From assembly GCA_036394575.1 (NCBI GenBank), contig DASWEY010000036.1, positions 57,800 to 121,799 on the forward strand: 64,000 nt of DNA. Direction: 5' to 3'. The position numbers were made by a program, and so were the translations under genes. Positions 9,022 to 24,000 of this stretch are shown piece by piece. Source of the DNA: UKL13-2 sp036394575. Its GTDB lineage: Bacteria; Pseudomonadota; Gammaproteobacteria; Burkholderiales; Usitatibacteraceae. The number at the start of each line of letters is the position of its first letter. Position 1 is the stretch's first letter. The notes under the pieces were generated by a model, which was given only the letters and a program-made list of their open reading frames with translations, ran no database searches and was not told the origin of the DNA.

Positions 9022-12000
9022 TTACACACGCGGCGTTAATGCATTCAGGGCCGGCAAGACTTTACTGCTGACCGGCACTTGCAGCTTGAGGCTGGCGTTA
9101 GGATTGCGCTGCGCTTCGCTTTGTGTGAGGTGATTAATGAAATCTCCCAGCCAGGTAGGCGTTTTTTCCGCTTTGACCGGTTTGATCCAGTCACCCTTGG
9201 CATTAAAGTCTGTTCCCCAGTTAATGACCGGGCTGCCGGACTCACCCATGTTCCAAGCAGGTGCTGTCATTCCATTGTTGAGCAGGGATACATCGCCAGC
9301 AAGTACAGAATACGGCGCATCGACCCTGATGTCCAGATTGGAAATCGCACCGATTTTGCGAGTACTGTCGGCAAGATGGTCGGACATCAATCCGCTGTCG
9401 GAATGATCCAGCCCAGCCACATGGCCCAGCTCGTGCGCCACCACCGTGAGCAGGTCCATATGTCCCGCGGCAGGACCGGTGCCGGCAACCAGATCGCTTC
9501 CAGTCAGCGAAAACTCGCTGTCATCGTTCAGGCTATGGTCAATAAACCAGCCATATCCGGCAGCATCGCGGTCAATAAAGATTGTGTCACCACTGTCTTC
9601 GCCAAGCAGCTGTCCGCTCAGATCTGCAAGTTGTATCGAAACCTGATCGAATCGGGCCAAGGTAGCAGCGTCCAGGCCAGACGCCGCCCAGCGCAGCGTG
9701 GCCTCGTGCAAGGTCGCGGCAAGATCGCCAGCTGTCGGCGCTGAAGTCGGTACGGCATTTGCAGGCGCCGGAGCTGTTGCAAGCAGTGCTGGCGGTGCAT
9801 AGGCGGCATCGTCCGTTTTGACTTCAATGATGTCGAACGAAGTCTGGCCGGATGATGCGCCCTTGATACTGATCAGGCCGTATCCGCCGATGGTCACGGT
9901 TTCGTTGTAGATGAAGCTTTTCACCACTGCGCCATTCAACGAGACATTGACCAGGCCGCCTTTCAGACTCACGCCCAGCTTGTAATCGGTTCCAGAAGAG
10001 ATTGAGGTGTTGTAAGTCGCATCCGTAACCCATGCGGTCGGTGTCCGATGACCAATGACGATCTGCTTGCCATCTGCTGAAAGGGTCACATATTTGAAGT
10101 AAGAAGGACCCTGGTAGTCGAAGACGACGCCTCCCTGCCCCGAGGTTTTCAAGGTTGTCGCGATATTGAGTGTCGATCCCGGGCTGACCGGATAGCCAAT
10201 CAGGTTGACGGCCGGCGTAGCCAACACAGTCGACGTAGCCTGGAAATGTCCGTCGCTGGTGGTCACCCAGGTACCTGTTGACGGAGTCACCGTATTGAAA
10301 AGCTGGCCTGCCGGGCTGGTCGCACTGAAATCCGCGATCTTGTCCAAAGTGATCATGCCGGGAGGCGCCTGCACCACCACATTGTCGATGGTAGCCGAAG
10401 CTGCATTTGCACCGATGCCGACGAGGCCATCGTTGATCAGATGCTTGATGCCGAGTGAATCAATGCGGGCAGCATAGGCGTAGCTCACACTGGTCGAGCC
10501 GACCGTCAGGGTGGCGGCACTACCACTCACCGTGAGCATGACCACATAGTCGACGGCAGCCTTAAGCTGTGCAGGCGTTGATGAGTCGACAATCCAGCCG
10601 CTGGCGGTGTGATGGCCAATCTCAAGCTTGTTGGTGGAAATATTGACCCCGGCAAACTTGAAGTCGGTCGCATTTTGGAAATCGAAGATCAGGTAGGCAT
10701 TCGCCTTGGCGCCGCCAACTGGCTTGACCGCATTGATGGTTGCCTGCATTTCAAAATAGCTCGGGATAACGACATCAGACTCGTTGAAGACGCTTAACGC
10801 ATCGCCGCTCGCGGTTGCGGGCGCAACCTGATAACTGCCGTTAACGACTGCCGAGTTCCCGGTGACGCCTACAAAGCCCTGCGCGTTACCGCTAGTGAAG
10901 TCCGCGGAGCGTAAAACATCTCTCGCGCCATGACTGTTGCCAGGTTGTGGATCCGAGGGACCACCGTGCTGGTCACTCCATGCGGCGTCTTTCTGCAACA
11001 CAAGTCCGAGTTCGCCCCAAGGTTCACCATTTCGCGCAGGATCCGCACCCGTATCAGCTGCACGAGTCGCGTCTGCACCATCGCTAGCCGACAAGGCATA
11101 AAGGAACTCAATGAGGCCGGGTTGCAATGATCTGCTGATCGTCGCCGCACCAAAAGGTGAGAATGGCACCAGATAGCTGTTGAATTCGCCGGTCCAGTCG
11201 ATCAGACGATCACCGCCGGTATTGGCAATCATCACATCACGCCCGGCACCACCGAACACCCGGTCTTCATAGCTGGCACTGGTGTCAGGCTGGTCGTTCA
11301 GGGAAAGATGGGTAGTGAGATCATCATCCGCATTGATCAGGTCGTTACCCATGCCGCCATACATATCATCGCGACCTGTGCCGCCCACCAGCCAGTCGTT
11401 GCCGAGGTCGCCGAAGATCTTGTCGTCGCCATCGGTTTTCTTGGTCGCATCCAGAGCCGCAGCAGGAGCGCCGGCATCGTTGGCATCAAAGTTCAGGAAG
11501 AACTCAACACCGGTTGGTACGGCACCCGCCGCCCACTTGGATGTCGTGCCGTCGGCGTTCAGCAGAATCTTGCGCAGCGGGTCATATTCGTCATATAGCG
11601 CAAATTCGCCGGCCCTGGTCTGATTGCCATGCAAGGCGCCGACATTGGGGTTGAATGCGAGCGAATTGCCGGGATTGAACGGGTGCGCATAGTCGATCTC
11701 GACAAGCTGCCCAGTGGGCAGACCGGTAATGGCGTCATAGGCAGGCGCATAAGAGAGTGCAAGTGCCTCGGCACCCGAGATGGCATCATCTCCCGATCCA
11801 CCATGCAGGAAGTCGTTGCCCAAACCGCCAAAGATGATGTCGTCGGAATTCTTATGGGTGACGCCACCAAATTCATCGGTTGCCGGGATCCAGTTCGGAT
11901 CGCTACTGAACGGCGTCAAATCGACCGATTTTTTCAGTTGGCCCGTGACATTGATATCGGCTGTCTGGATATTGCCGCCGGTAGCGATTGAAGATTGCGC

Positions 12001-15000
12001 CGTGGCTGTGGCAAGGCCATTGAGCGGCTCGGCAGTACCATTGCGGCTGGTAAAGATGATTCCGTCATCGCCGACGATACCATCATCGCCAGTGCCACCG
12101 GATATCCAGTCGTTGCCATAACCCGCAACGATATTATCGTCCTGGCCTTCGCCAAAGACGACATCATTGCCTTTGCCCGTGAAGATGAAATCGTCACCGG
12201 ATTCGCCATGCACCTCATCGGCAGCGCCGATATCGGTCGCGGCCCGGGCGGCATTGTAGTCCGTGCCGCCAGGCGTGTAGTCGAGCATTTCAGTCGCGCG
12301 GGCAATGGTTTTCTGCGTGCCGTAGCTGTCATAGTTGAAGCTGAGGAAGCCGCCAGAGACCGCTACGCCCGTTCCGCCCACACCAACGTTGCCATTCACA
12401 CCAACCAAGCGATAGATATTTCCGTTGTCGCCGATGATCACGTCCGCGTCGCGCGCATGACCATTTGCGCCAGTATCGCCCATGTCATTGCGTGCGATAT
12501 GTGCTGCCGATCCGCCGAAGATAAGATCGGCGCCATCGGGGCGGCGATCCGCCGTGGTCAGGCTGAACAGATTGGAACTGCCGCCAATAATGTCGTCCTG
12601 GCCGAGGTTGCCGAGGATGACATCGTTTCCGCCGTTCCCTTCGATGTAATCATTGCCGTCGCTGGCTGCGCCGTTGTAGTCATCCACGGATGCAGAAACG
12701 ACCAGATAGCCGGCAGCATCGCGCTTGGCCACGACCGCAATATCGATCGAACCATCTCCCTGGATAGTATCGTCGCCGAGCTGGCCGAAGATTTGGTCAT
12801 CGCCTGCCCCGCCCGCAATATAGTCATTGCCAAAACGGTTTTGCGGATTGCTCTGTACGGCATTGTCGTGATTGAGAAGCTGGATGTCGAAATTCTCCCA
12901 GACCGGAGTGCCGGTTGGGTCCAGCTGCGCGGAGGCTGTGACCAGCGCATTGCCTGCTGTAGCCGTTGCAGAGCTGTAAATTTGCGTGCCTGAGAGTGTA
13001 CGGAAACGCGGATTCATCAAGGCGTCGGCTGCCGGGGTCGTGCGATCCAGCAGAACGTTATCGCCAAAGATCAGATCCTTGTCGCCGCCACCGTCGATGC
13101 GGTCGCTGTCCGCGCCGCCTGCGAGAACGTCCTGGCCATCGCCGCCGCGGATCGTGTCCTTGCCACCGATGCCGTTTGCCGTCGTCATGACCTTCGTCAC
13201 AAATACGCCGGCGCCTAGATTGGTCGCCGCATTGTCACCGAATACGATGTCGTTGCCGCCATTACCTTCAATCGTATCGCCAAAGGCGCCGCCGACAATC
13301 AGGTCGTTGCCATCATTGCCCTGGATGATGTCCGCGCCACCGATATCCGGAGTTACACTCTCGGCAAAATTTACGGTGTCGACGCTATATGTCACATGAG
13401 CACTATCGCCGAAGATGATGTCGTTGCCGGTATCTCCATAAATCGTGTCGCCGGCCGCACCACCGATCACAATATCGTTGTCTTCATTGCCATGAATCGT
13501 ATCGGCGCCGCCAATGCCGGTATCTGTCGACAACACGTCTGCTGGGATACCGCCCGCGTAATTCACGCGGCCGCTGTCGCCGAGGACAATATCTTTGCCT
13601 ACGTTGCCACTGATGAAGTCTCCCCCCTGACCGCCAAGGACCAGATCGTTGCCATCACCGCCGTAGAGCGTATCGATGCCGCCATCTGTTGGCCTGGCTG
13701 TACGTACCTGGGCGACATTGGCCGTGGTCAGAATGCGCAGCGTGCCAGGAGTCTGGTCGACGACACCGTAATCGCCGAAAACGATGTCATTGCCCGTATC
13801 GCCATAAATGGTGTCGCTACCAGCAAGAAGCAATTTGTCGCTGTTCTTGTTTGGATTCGCAGCATCCGCTGCGTAGGGAATCGAAAGAACACGGGTATTT
13901 TGGTCGATATTGATGCCGTTGTCGCCGTAAATATGGTCATCACCGCCCTGGCCGTGAATGGTGTCGTTGCCTGAACCGCCAGCGATATGATCGCCAGCCT
14001 GGCTGCCCCAGATGACATCGTCGCCAGCACCGCCGTAGATGGTCAGACCATTGGCCGAATTGCGTGCATCGATGAAGTCATTTCCGGAGAACTTGAACTC
14101 GATTCCATGGGTGGAAACCACACCGGATTTGCCCGAGTAGTCCACTCCATCTTGGGAGGTATCGCCGTACACCAGCAACGGTGATACCGCACCGCCACCA
14201 CCGTTGACGATGATGTGGTCCCCGCCGGTCAAGGAGGTATTGCCACCGCCTTCGATGATGGTCAGGCCGCCGTGATTGGCGCTCGTACGCAGGGTTTCGT
14301 TCACCGTGAAAGTATCATCCCCCTGTCCAAGCAGAACCTTGGAGACTTCAATATCTTTATAGGTAATGCCACCGGCAAACGTGGTCATTATCGGCGCACT
14401 CTCCGTGCCGGTATTCAGTGTCAGGTTGTCGGCCATGCCCAAACCGGAAACATTAATCGCTGCAACCACACCGTTGTTGTAGACACCATTCATGACGCCG
14501 ACATCGTTGAATACGCTCGAGTCGTTGCGTATGTTTAGAGTGTCTATAGCGGTGTTTTCATCGATCGTCGATGAGACCACCGGCAGCGGCACATCGGTTT
14601 CCTTCGGCAGGGTTACCGCCTTGACCAGGGAACGGTCGCTATCACCCAGGTAGCCGTTGATATACAACGGACCCGCAATGGTATTGACCACATGCGGCTG
14701 AATCGGGAAGACCTTCAGCGGCTGGGCATCCGGATCAGGCACGAAGGTCGGATCGGGAGCAACCGTCACGGCAACGGGGATCCACCAATTGGCACTGGTG
14801 AAAGTAACTGGGGTTACCGCCGTTGTCGTTTGGCCATCGGTCAACATCGTGATCGTCACCGGTGCCGTAGGCGCTTTGGTCAACCGCACTGTGTAGCTGT
14901 CTGTCCTGGTCTCGTCGGCAGCTGTGGCCGGGTCATCGCGCACAATCAGGGTGTTGCCATCGCTTTCATCGACAAATACCCCTGCACTGTCGCCATCCAC

Positions 15001-18000
15001 GACCTGGAAGCCAATGCTGGTACCTGCATAGCCCGCAGCCGAGGTGCTGAGACCGATCGAAGAAGTGAGGCGGTTTTCCTGGATACCGTCCTGCACGGCA
15101 GTGACCGTGACGGTGACCGGGTTCATCCAGTTGAATTCATTGAAAGTCAATGCACTGGCCGACAGGCTCACTTGGCTGTCATGCGCAAGGTTGACGGTCA
15201 CCGTTTGGCCGCTGGTGACCGGGCCGCCCAGTTGTACGGTGAATGTATCTGTTATGCCCTTCCCGACATCGCCTTCCATCACCAGATTGGAATGCCCGGT
15301 GCCGGTAGTAATGATTTCCTTCTTGTCGTTATCCAGCACCGTCACCAGCACATTCTTGATCGCCACATGGTTAAAGGCGGCAGTCTGGCTCTGCGAACTC
15401 GCGTTGAGCGCATAAACACGTTTACCTTCGGCAAGTCCATCGTCGACCGCCTTGACGGTCACCGTTTGCGGCGTTTGCCAGTTGCTCGCGTCGAATACCA
15501 ATACCAGATAGCGCCCGAAATGCGTGCCATCGCTCGAAACCAGCATAGAGTCGCCGCCAAGATCTTCTTCTTCCTGCGTTGTACGAGACGCAGAAATATT
15601 GATGTAAACCGGTTTGCCGGCTTCAGGGGCGCTGGCCAGTTTGACGGTGTAGGTATCTGTCGTTGCGCCCTGCTCGTTGACGACCGTGGTGCCATCGGTT
15701 TGCTCAATGACGATCTGGCCGGTTGTCGGATCCGCCACGTTCAGCGAAATTCCTGGCGCCAGCAATCCGTTATAGTCGATATCGGTTGAAGTGACTTGGT
15801 GGTTGATGACGCCGCTGCGTCCTTCCAGATCCTTGCTGACGATCGGCAGGGTGACATCGCCCGAAACATCGAATGTATCGTTTCCGTTTCCACCGTCAAT
15901 GGTGGTGACGACCCCGGCTTTTGTGCTCTGGATAAAGAAATGGTCGTCGCCCTCAAGGCCATCGACTTCCAGCGCTTCCATATTGTCGTAGCGCACGTTC
16001 AAGCCAGCGCCGTAAACGCCATCCTGCGTGATCACGAAGTTATCGCCGAATTCGGTGCCGAGTACTGTCACCTTGTCGAAACCCGCTCCCCCATCCAGTC
16101 CGACCGGCGCATTGATGTTGTACTGGATATTGTCATCGCCACCGCCGCCGAGGACATCCGTTTTGCCCAGGGTCGATACGCCGGACTGGTCGCGCAGTGC
16201 AAACGCGCGCACCACGAATTCGTCATTGTCATCGTTGCCTTCAAGGCGCAGTTCGGCCTTGTTGCTATACACGGTGAATTTGTCGTTGCCGGTGCCGCCC
16301 ATTGCCGTCAGAGAGAATGTTGCGCCACGGCTGATGAAACCTGCCGTGGTATCGATGGTGTCGAATCCATCGCCGGCGGCTACGCCGCTGTCGAGAGAAA
16401 CTCGTGGCGAACCGTAAATCTGGCCAATCTGGAAGGTGTCATTGCCCGCGCCTCCATCCAGTGTCGTGATGGCGCTGTTGTCATCGACGGCAAAATAATC
16501 GTCTCCACCCAGACCGCGAACGATGAGGCGCGAGTTGATGTTTTCGTCATAGTTGATGCGTTCCACATCCTGCCGGCGATTGCCGACAGAAGGATCGCGT
16601 GCCTGATCGAGAGAGCCATGCAGCAGTGCCACGAAGGCTGGCGTGTTCGCGGTCACCGGCACTGACATGCCTTCAACCAGGGCCTCGGCCCGGCGGAGCA
16701 GGAAAATATCGTTCGCCGCAGTGCCGTCGATGTTCAAGGTATCCAGCCCGTCATCCTTGGCACCTGAATCCAGAGCGTTGACGATATAGTCGTGCGTGCC
16801 CGCGGCAGCACTGCCATGGGTGTAAATGAAGTAATTGTCAGTTCCGCCTCGACCATCCAGATCGACGGTATCGCGGACGATTGAAGAAACCCCGTCATCC
16901 AAGCGGTCGCGCGCGGTCGTCAAGGTGGTCATGTGGTCCACGATAATCGTATCGTCACCACCTGCCAACCCGTCTGTGTCACCGAGAACGCGTACGTGGC
17001 CGGCAACGAAAGTTGGCCGCAGCGTAATGACGTCGTTCTGACGCTCGCCTGCGATCTCGATTTCATTGCTGTTGAGCGAGCCCTCTGCTGTAAGCAAGGT
17101 GTCGCGCTGATCGATATTGCCTGTGTCGCCGATGCCGCTATGAACTTTCAGATGATCCCGGGAGGTTACAACACTGCCCGCCTTGAGCCAAACATCGTCG
17201 CCACCTTGCAGCAACACCGAGCCCGCTGATGCGCTCACCAGTGCCACTTCGTCCATGATCAGGTTATCGCCTGCAGTCCAATTGTCGCGTACCGACAAGA
17301 CGACATCTCCAGATTGGGCAAGTACCTGACCAACATACAGCGTCGCGTTTACTTCCGTGACATCGACATCGGTGGCAGCTGTCGCATTGAGATGGCCTTG
17401 CGCAGGATTGGAAGAATCGATTTCAAGTGCATTGCCCGGTGCGCCGAGTTTACCCGTGCCGATGCTGCCATGCGTAGCGAACAGGTTGATGTTGCTGCCT
17501 GTCACATTGTTATCGAGGATACCGTTGGCGTCGAGAATCGATTGGTCGGCCACAAGAGTGACGTCGAACGTGAGCGATCGGATCGTATTGACCCGCATAT
17601 CGCCCAAAGTTTCTTTCAGGTACACCTCGCCTTGCGCAAGTGCCGTCACCGTGCCGAGCAAGGAATTCGAAGAGTCGATATCGAACGGGTTGATGCTAGT
17701 ACCAATAGTGCCGGCAAGTGCGGTCAGTACCATGCTGGCCGATTCGATATTGAACAGGTTGTCGTTGCGTCGGTCTATGATCGAAAGATCGGCGGTGATA
17801 TCGACTGTACCCTGTTGCGCAAAAATTCTGCCCACGTTGGCATCACCATGCACCGTCATCGTGACATTGCCGCCTGTCGAGGTGAAGGTCGCAATGTTAA
17901 GCGCCTGAACGCTGTTGATGAAAGCGTTCTGTCCGACCAAACCTGAGAGATCACCAGACACATTAATATCGAGGAAATTGCCCGAAGCGCCAATGTCGGC

Positions 18001-21000
18001 CCCGGCCTGCAGGTACGCGCCGACCGAGCTGACATTTGTGATAGGTGCACCGACATCGTTGCCGGCATCCAGTATCGAACCCTGTGCGCGCAGATCGGCT
18101 GACAATGCTGCATTGACCTTGTCAACGATCATATTGCCCTGGAGCACCTCGATATAGACGGAACCCGTGTTGGAATTGACATTGGCCACCTGCAGATCCG
18201 CAATCACCTTGAACACGCCGTTGATCGTCGTGTCCGCAGAGACCTGGGACAGCTTGATATTGCCTGGGGCATCGGCAAACAACCGGCTTTGCGGCGACAG
18301 CTGAATGCGCAGTTGGGTTGCCGGGTCATTGCCAGTGATTCGACCACCGGCCGACAGCACCAGGTCGCCGAAGGCGCTTACTGCCGCATCTGTACCGCCA
18401 ATATGGGCGTCGGTAATATCACCGGTAACGTTGAGTCGCACATCGCCGCCTGCCCGAACGTGGTCGATCGACAATGAACCGGTAGCCTGCAAGGCCACGT
18501 TTTTGTCTGCGTCGATGGCAATATTGCCGGTCACCTGCACATTGACGTCATCCTGTAGCTGCAATGCGACGTGCTCAACCACCAGTTTGTCAGCCACGAG
18601 CTGACCATAAACAAAATTGGCGTTGCTGGCATCGTCGGTCGAACGGTCAGCGGTCACCCTGGTCCAGCGGGCGCCGTTGGCGAAATTCTCTGCCGACAAG
18701 TTAAACGTACCAGCGCTGCCATTGTATTGATAGAGGCCGTAGCTTGATTTGTTGAACTCAACCAGCACATATCCATTATGCGCAAGCGCAACGTTGTTCA
18801 CGATGGACTTGTCGACGCCGGTCGCAAAGTAATTGACCTTTTGCCAATTGCCGACGTTGCCGAAAAAGGCCGCGAAGTAGTCTGTTGCGACCACGGGGTT
18901 ATTGGGATCGGCACTGAAGCTGGCAAACATGGCCGCAAAGTTTCCAGATACATTCGCTGGACCGACAAAGCGGTACAGCGCATGCTGCACCCCGATGACA
19001 TCGCTGACGCCAGCGGTTGAAAGCAGCGCCTTGTCGTCTGTGCTCAGGCTGCCAAAGCCGCCGGACAGGTTAATCACCTGCGGATTGGCGCTACGACCCA
19101 CTGCGCCATTGCCATCGGCAACGAGGCTGACATTTTGACCAATAACATTCGGCACTTCGGTTGCGGTCTTGACCGGCGTGACGCCGGCAAAATTGGCATT
19201 CGGATACAGGAAACTGTACAGACCAGGTGACACCGGATACTGGAATGAATCGATGCTGATGTCATTGGACAGATCACCATCCGAATTAAGCGCTGCGATC
19301 AGCGCAAGCTGGGCCGCCGTCAAAGGTTTTTGGTTTGCGAGGATATCGAGTTCGAGCGTGGCATCGAGTATGGATCCGGCAGTTGTCTTCAATGTGACAT
19401 TGCCGCCTGCATCGACCGAAGCATCGGTGGCAAACCCTGTGGCGCGAACCAACTTCAAATCGCCGCTGGTTTCCAGTGCGTCGATATTGCCACCGGCCTT
19501 TGCCGCAAAACCGCCGGTGCCCAGAGTGTTGCTGTTGATACGCAACGTACCGCTTGCGCCAATATCGCCGTTCTTCGCACCCAGCTCGATACGGTTTCCT
19601 TGTACAAGCGAACTTCCCGGGTTGCTGGCATTGATTCCATCGTTGGCGATCAAGGTAACGTTTCCGCCAGTCGAGATGATCTGGCCCAGGCTGAGGCTTG
19701 CATCAGAGCTGTCGACGATGGTATTGATCAGGATATTTCCGCCGGCGTGCACATCCAGACTGCCGACGCCACCCTCGACAACCAGACGCACCTGGCCTCC
19801 GGCGTTGATGGTGGGGGCATCGTTGAACACCGCGGTGGTATCACTGCCGGTCACCGAGCCAAGCGTTGAAGTAAGCGTGATGTCGCCGCCAGGAGCAACG
19901 GCGATATTGCCTTGCACCTGCAAATCCTTCTTGCTGGTGATGTGAATATAAGGCGTGGCAGGATTGCCGATAAAGGCTATATCGATCGGGTAATCCGCCT
20001 TCAGCGTATGCGTGTAGTAATCTTTTATGCCTTGGACGGTCGTGACGAGGGTATGAACCGTCTTCTCGCGCAGCCAACCACCGCCAGTGGTCCATTCTTC
20101 CGCGGTCACTGTGCGATTCAGGAAGTCGCTCTTGTATGTCGCGTTATCTGCCGTAATTCCGGCCTCATATTGCCAGTGCGTGTTATCGCTGTAATCCTGA
20201 TTGGGGAGAATGCCCTTTGCGTTGGGCGACGCGATATAACGGTAGCCGCGCACGCCGTCACCCGAATTATTGAGAACGTCCCAAACGGTGGTGATGCCTG
20301 TCTCCAACTTGATTGCCGTATCGGCTGTCCGCACGAAGTCAACGGTGTAAGCCTCACCAGCTGCGTATGACGGAGCGAGTCCGGTTCCGGCAATTGCCAG
20401 TGACTCGGATTCAAGCAATGGCGCCTTGTCGGTAAGTTCGACCGTGCGCCATTTATAGCTGTTGTCGCTATCAATCCAGTCTTCAAAGCTGGTATTGCCG
20501 CCGAACAGATTGAAGGTATTTTTCTCGTACTTGGTCTTAATTGTTTCAACACTGGATTGGCCTTCCACCCAGACGTAGAGCAGGCCTGCGCGCGGCAGAT
20601 ACTGTACGGTATCACCCAGATTGTAATGAACGGTTCCGGTCAGGTTGTAAGCTATGCGGCTGAACGTTCCATCTTCGCCGCCAACGGTGGGTACGCCTTC
20701 CGCGTTGTAAATGCTTTCGGTTATTCCTCCAGCATCGACCGTGTATTCGTGTTTGGCATCATCGTTTACCCCATTCGCGACGCGCGCCGTATCGATCAAG
20801 GTAATCTTGCCCTTGCGATTGGTCGTGGTATCGATGCGATTGACGATCAAAGCGTAATTGCTGTCGTTGGTTATGTCGACATTTGCATAGCCATACGCCG
20901 CTTTCACCTGACCGTTACCGGTACTCAAAATCTGTCCGGCGAGAATTACGCGACCACCCTGCGGGACTACGTTCTTCACGACAATTGCTTGCTGCTGCGC

Positions 21001-24000
21001 GTCGAAATAGGCGTCAACGGGCACGCCGTCAGCGCCGAAACTGACACCCGCTACTGCCTTGCCATCGTCATCGATCAACGAACCGCCAAGGGTAGGCACA
21101 AAGCTGCTGCTGATATGCAGGGTGACGGTTTGCACACCGCTTTGGATGAGGCCGTTTATGTTCAGGAAACGCGCTGTAACGGCGATCTGGCCCTGGGCCA
21201 GAATCTTTGATTCGTTGATATGAATGGCAGCATCCAAGTTGGTCGTGCCATCGCTGACGCTTGCGGCAGTGCCGAATACGTCAGTTTCCGGGGTGCCGTC
21301 ATCGTGGAATACAGCCGCGCGCAAGGGGTCGTAGTTTATATACTGGCGGGGATCGCGATTGGTGTGATACCAGTCTGCCGCATTGAGTGTGAAATCGCGG
21401 GCTGCATTGATAGTCACGTTTGCCGCACGAATTTCACCTGACACCGTTATGCTGCCATCGGTATTGGTAATCGAAACGTCGCCAACCTCATTGATGATGT
21501 CGCCGACAATATAGAGATCCTGGTTGGGCGCGCTGGTGAAGCCAGGAAGCGACGTGGTATCGATGTTGTAGGTGTTCAACGCATAGGATGTTTGCGTGAT
21601 GTCAATCGTTTTTGGCGACACATTGTTGACATTGGTAACCGCAGCATTGTTGACGTACACATTGCCAGGGTTCAGTGCGGTGTACTGGCCGTTGACAACG
21701 ACTACACGCTTGGTGTCCTTGATGACCGCATCATTGACCTGCATCGTGAACGGCGTACGGTTCAGAATTTCTATCTTGGCACCAGCACGTGCGACGATCT
21801 GGCCGCTGCTGGCCAGCGACTGCACCGTAGCCTGCAACAAGGGCTGAGGGCCAACCACGCCATTTATCGCATTGGCGTCGATGAACACCGAGCCCGGCGT
21901 TGCATATACATCAGGCACATCCAGGAAGAGGATGTCGAGCTCGCGCTTGATGAGTGTTGTAGTCACGCCATTTTGCGTGACCTGTTCTACCAGGCCCAGC
22001 TGATCCAGTGCATCATCGATAAGTTCAAGCTGCACGGTGTAACGGGCCACCGCTTCGAGGTCGGAACCATGACTTGCAATCCAGTCAATTACCTTCTGGC
22101 GCTGTTCAAGCAGGATATTGCCCAGGTTTTTGTAGACGAAGGATGGTGCGTCCATTTCTACAGGCTTGAGCACATAGAACTGATCTATAAGCGCCGTTCT
22201 CAGATTGCCGGTGACGTTGCTTTCGTAAACGGTATTGAGTGATGGATCGGGCGCGGCAGTACCCATATCCTGCCAGCGCGACGCATTTGCATAGTTCTCT
22301 GTTTCCAGCGTGACGTTTACGGAGGAGTCGGAGACTGGCAGGAACTTGTAATAGTGCCCAACCACGCCGGTTCCCGAAGCACCAGGCACCAAGTGAATCA
22401 CGGTACCGGTTGACAGGCTGAACGGGATTGCATCCAGATTGAGGCGTGCGTATTCGTAGTGAACATCCGCATCGAGGCCAAGAGCGGCCTTTTCAGCCAC
22501 CGTCAATTCGGTATCGAGGCGATTGAGCGGAATCTGCGCATTACCGCTGGAAACAGGCAGGATTTTCACCAGTGCCTGATTATTTATACCCGCCTCCACC
22601 TTAGCGCTTGGAGAAACATTGACCGCATCTATGCTTGTCGTTGTACCGCCATTCGGTATTGACGCCCCGTATGGAATGAGTGAAAGCGATAGCAGGGTTC
22701 CATCCGTTTCACCGCGTTGTGCACCGCCGATGCCCTCAATCGCGCGCAGCACCACATCTTGAAGCGCCTGCAGTTTCGAGGTACCCAGGACATTGATGGT
22801 ATTGGATTCTGTAACGTGGGCAGTCGGCAACGGTATGCTGATGTTCGGCAACAGCGAGTAGGCCTGTACGTCGGTATTTGCAAAGCCATCCAGCAAATTG
22901 ACTTGTCCGAAAGCGTCGCGCCCGGCATAGACATTGACGTCTTGTGCCTTGACTGTCGCGTTGTTCATGGTCACTTCATTGGCGGCATTGATATCCGTGG
23001 TGGCAATGCCCGTGGCAGCACCGGAAACGAGGACGGCAATGGTAATGTTTGCATCAGTGCGTACATTGCTGTTTGATTTGGTCGTGAGGTCGATATCGCC
23101 AGCCTGATTGTTCAGCGTGGCCCCGTTAAGGTTGACCTTCGACAAGGTATCGGTCGAAACCTCGGATCTCCCTACGGTCACTGCAAACCCGCCATACGCC
23201 TCAACGCTCACATGATCGATGGCCCTGACATCGGTAAACGCCTCGACCCGTAAAATGCCCTGATTGGCATTGTTGCCAACCGATGTCAACTTGGCACCGG
23301 TACCGATATCGACAACCGCCTGAAATTTGTGCGTATCAGTGCCGACATCCGTGCCACTGAGCAGGACACTGATATTGCCCAGCGCCGCTGACGCAGAAGA
23401 CAAATTGGTGCTGAAATGATCCTTGACGAATTGGCCTTTTGCAGAGACAACGATGTTGTGCGCGGTGATTTCTGCATTGTTGCCGATGGTGACATTGCCC
23501 TTGCCGGTGTTGGTATTGTTGGCTACAGCGCCGCCACCGGTTGCGAGTCCGATCGACAACGCATCGGATGTCGAATCCATCGCCTGATAGTTAGAGGAAG
23601 ACAGATTGGCTGATTGCGCTGTAATGATCGCGCCATTGCCGACATTCACCAGGGTCGATTGATCGCTGCTCGTGGATGATGACGCACCGGTAACGCTGAG
23701 CAAGCCGCCGCCGGCTGATGCGCCATCCGCAAAAAGTTCGTCGTTGCTTTGCGCGCGGACAGTAACAAATCGCGCATCATGAATCTGTGCGCCGGCATCA
23801 ACAGAAGCAACAACTTCCGAGATTGCGTCGCCCTTGCCCAGATTGGCTTCGACAACCATGCCGCCTATGGCGATACCGCCAACGGTGACGCCGCGCCCTT
23901 TTGCGTGTCCGGTATTGGCTGCGGCGGCAATCACTTGAACGTCGTTAACAGTTTGCGTATAGGAGCTGCCGCCGAGACGGGCGCTTACCGTGCCGTCCAT

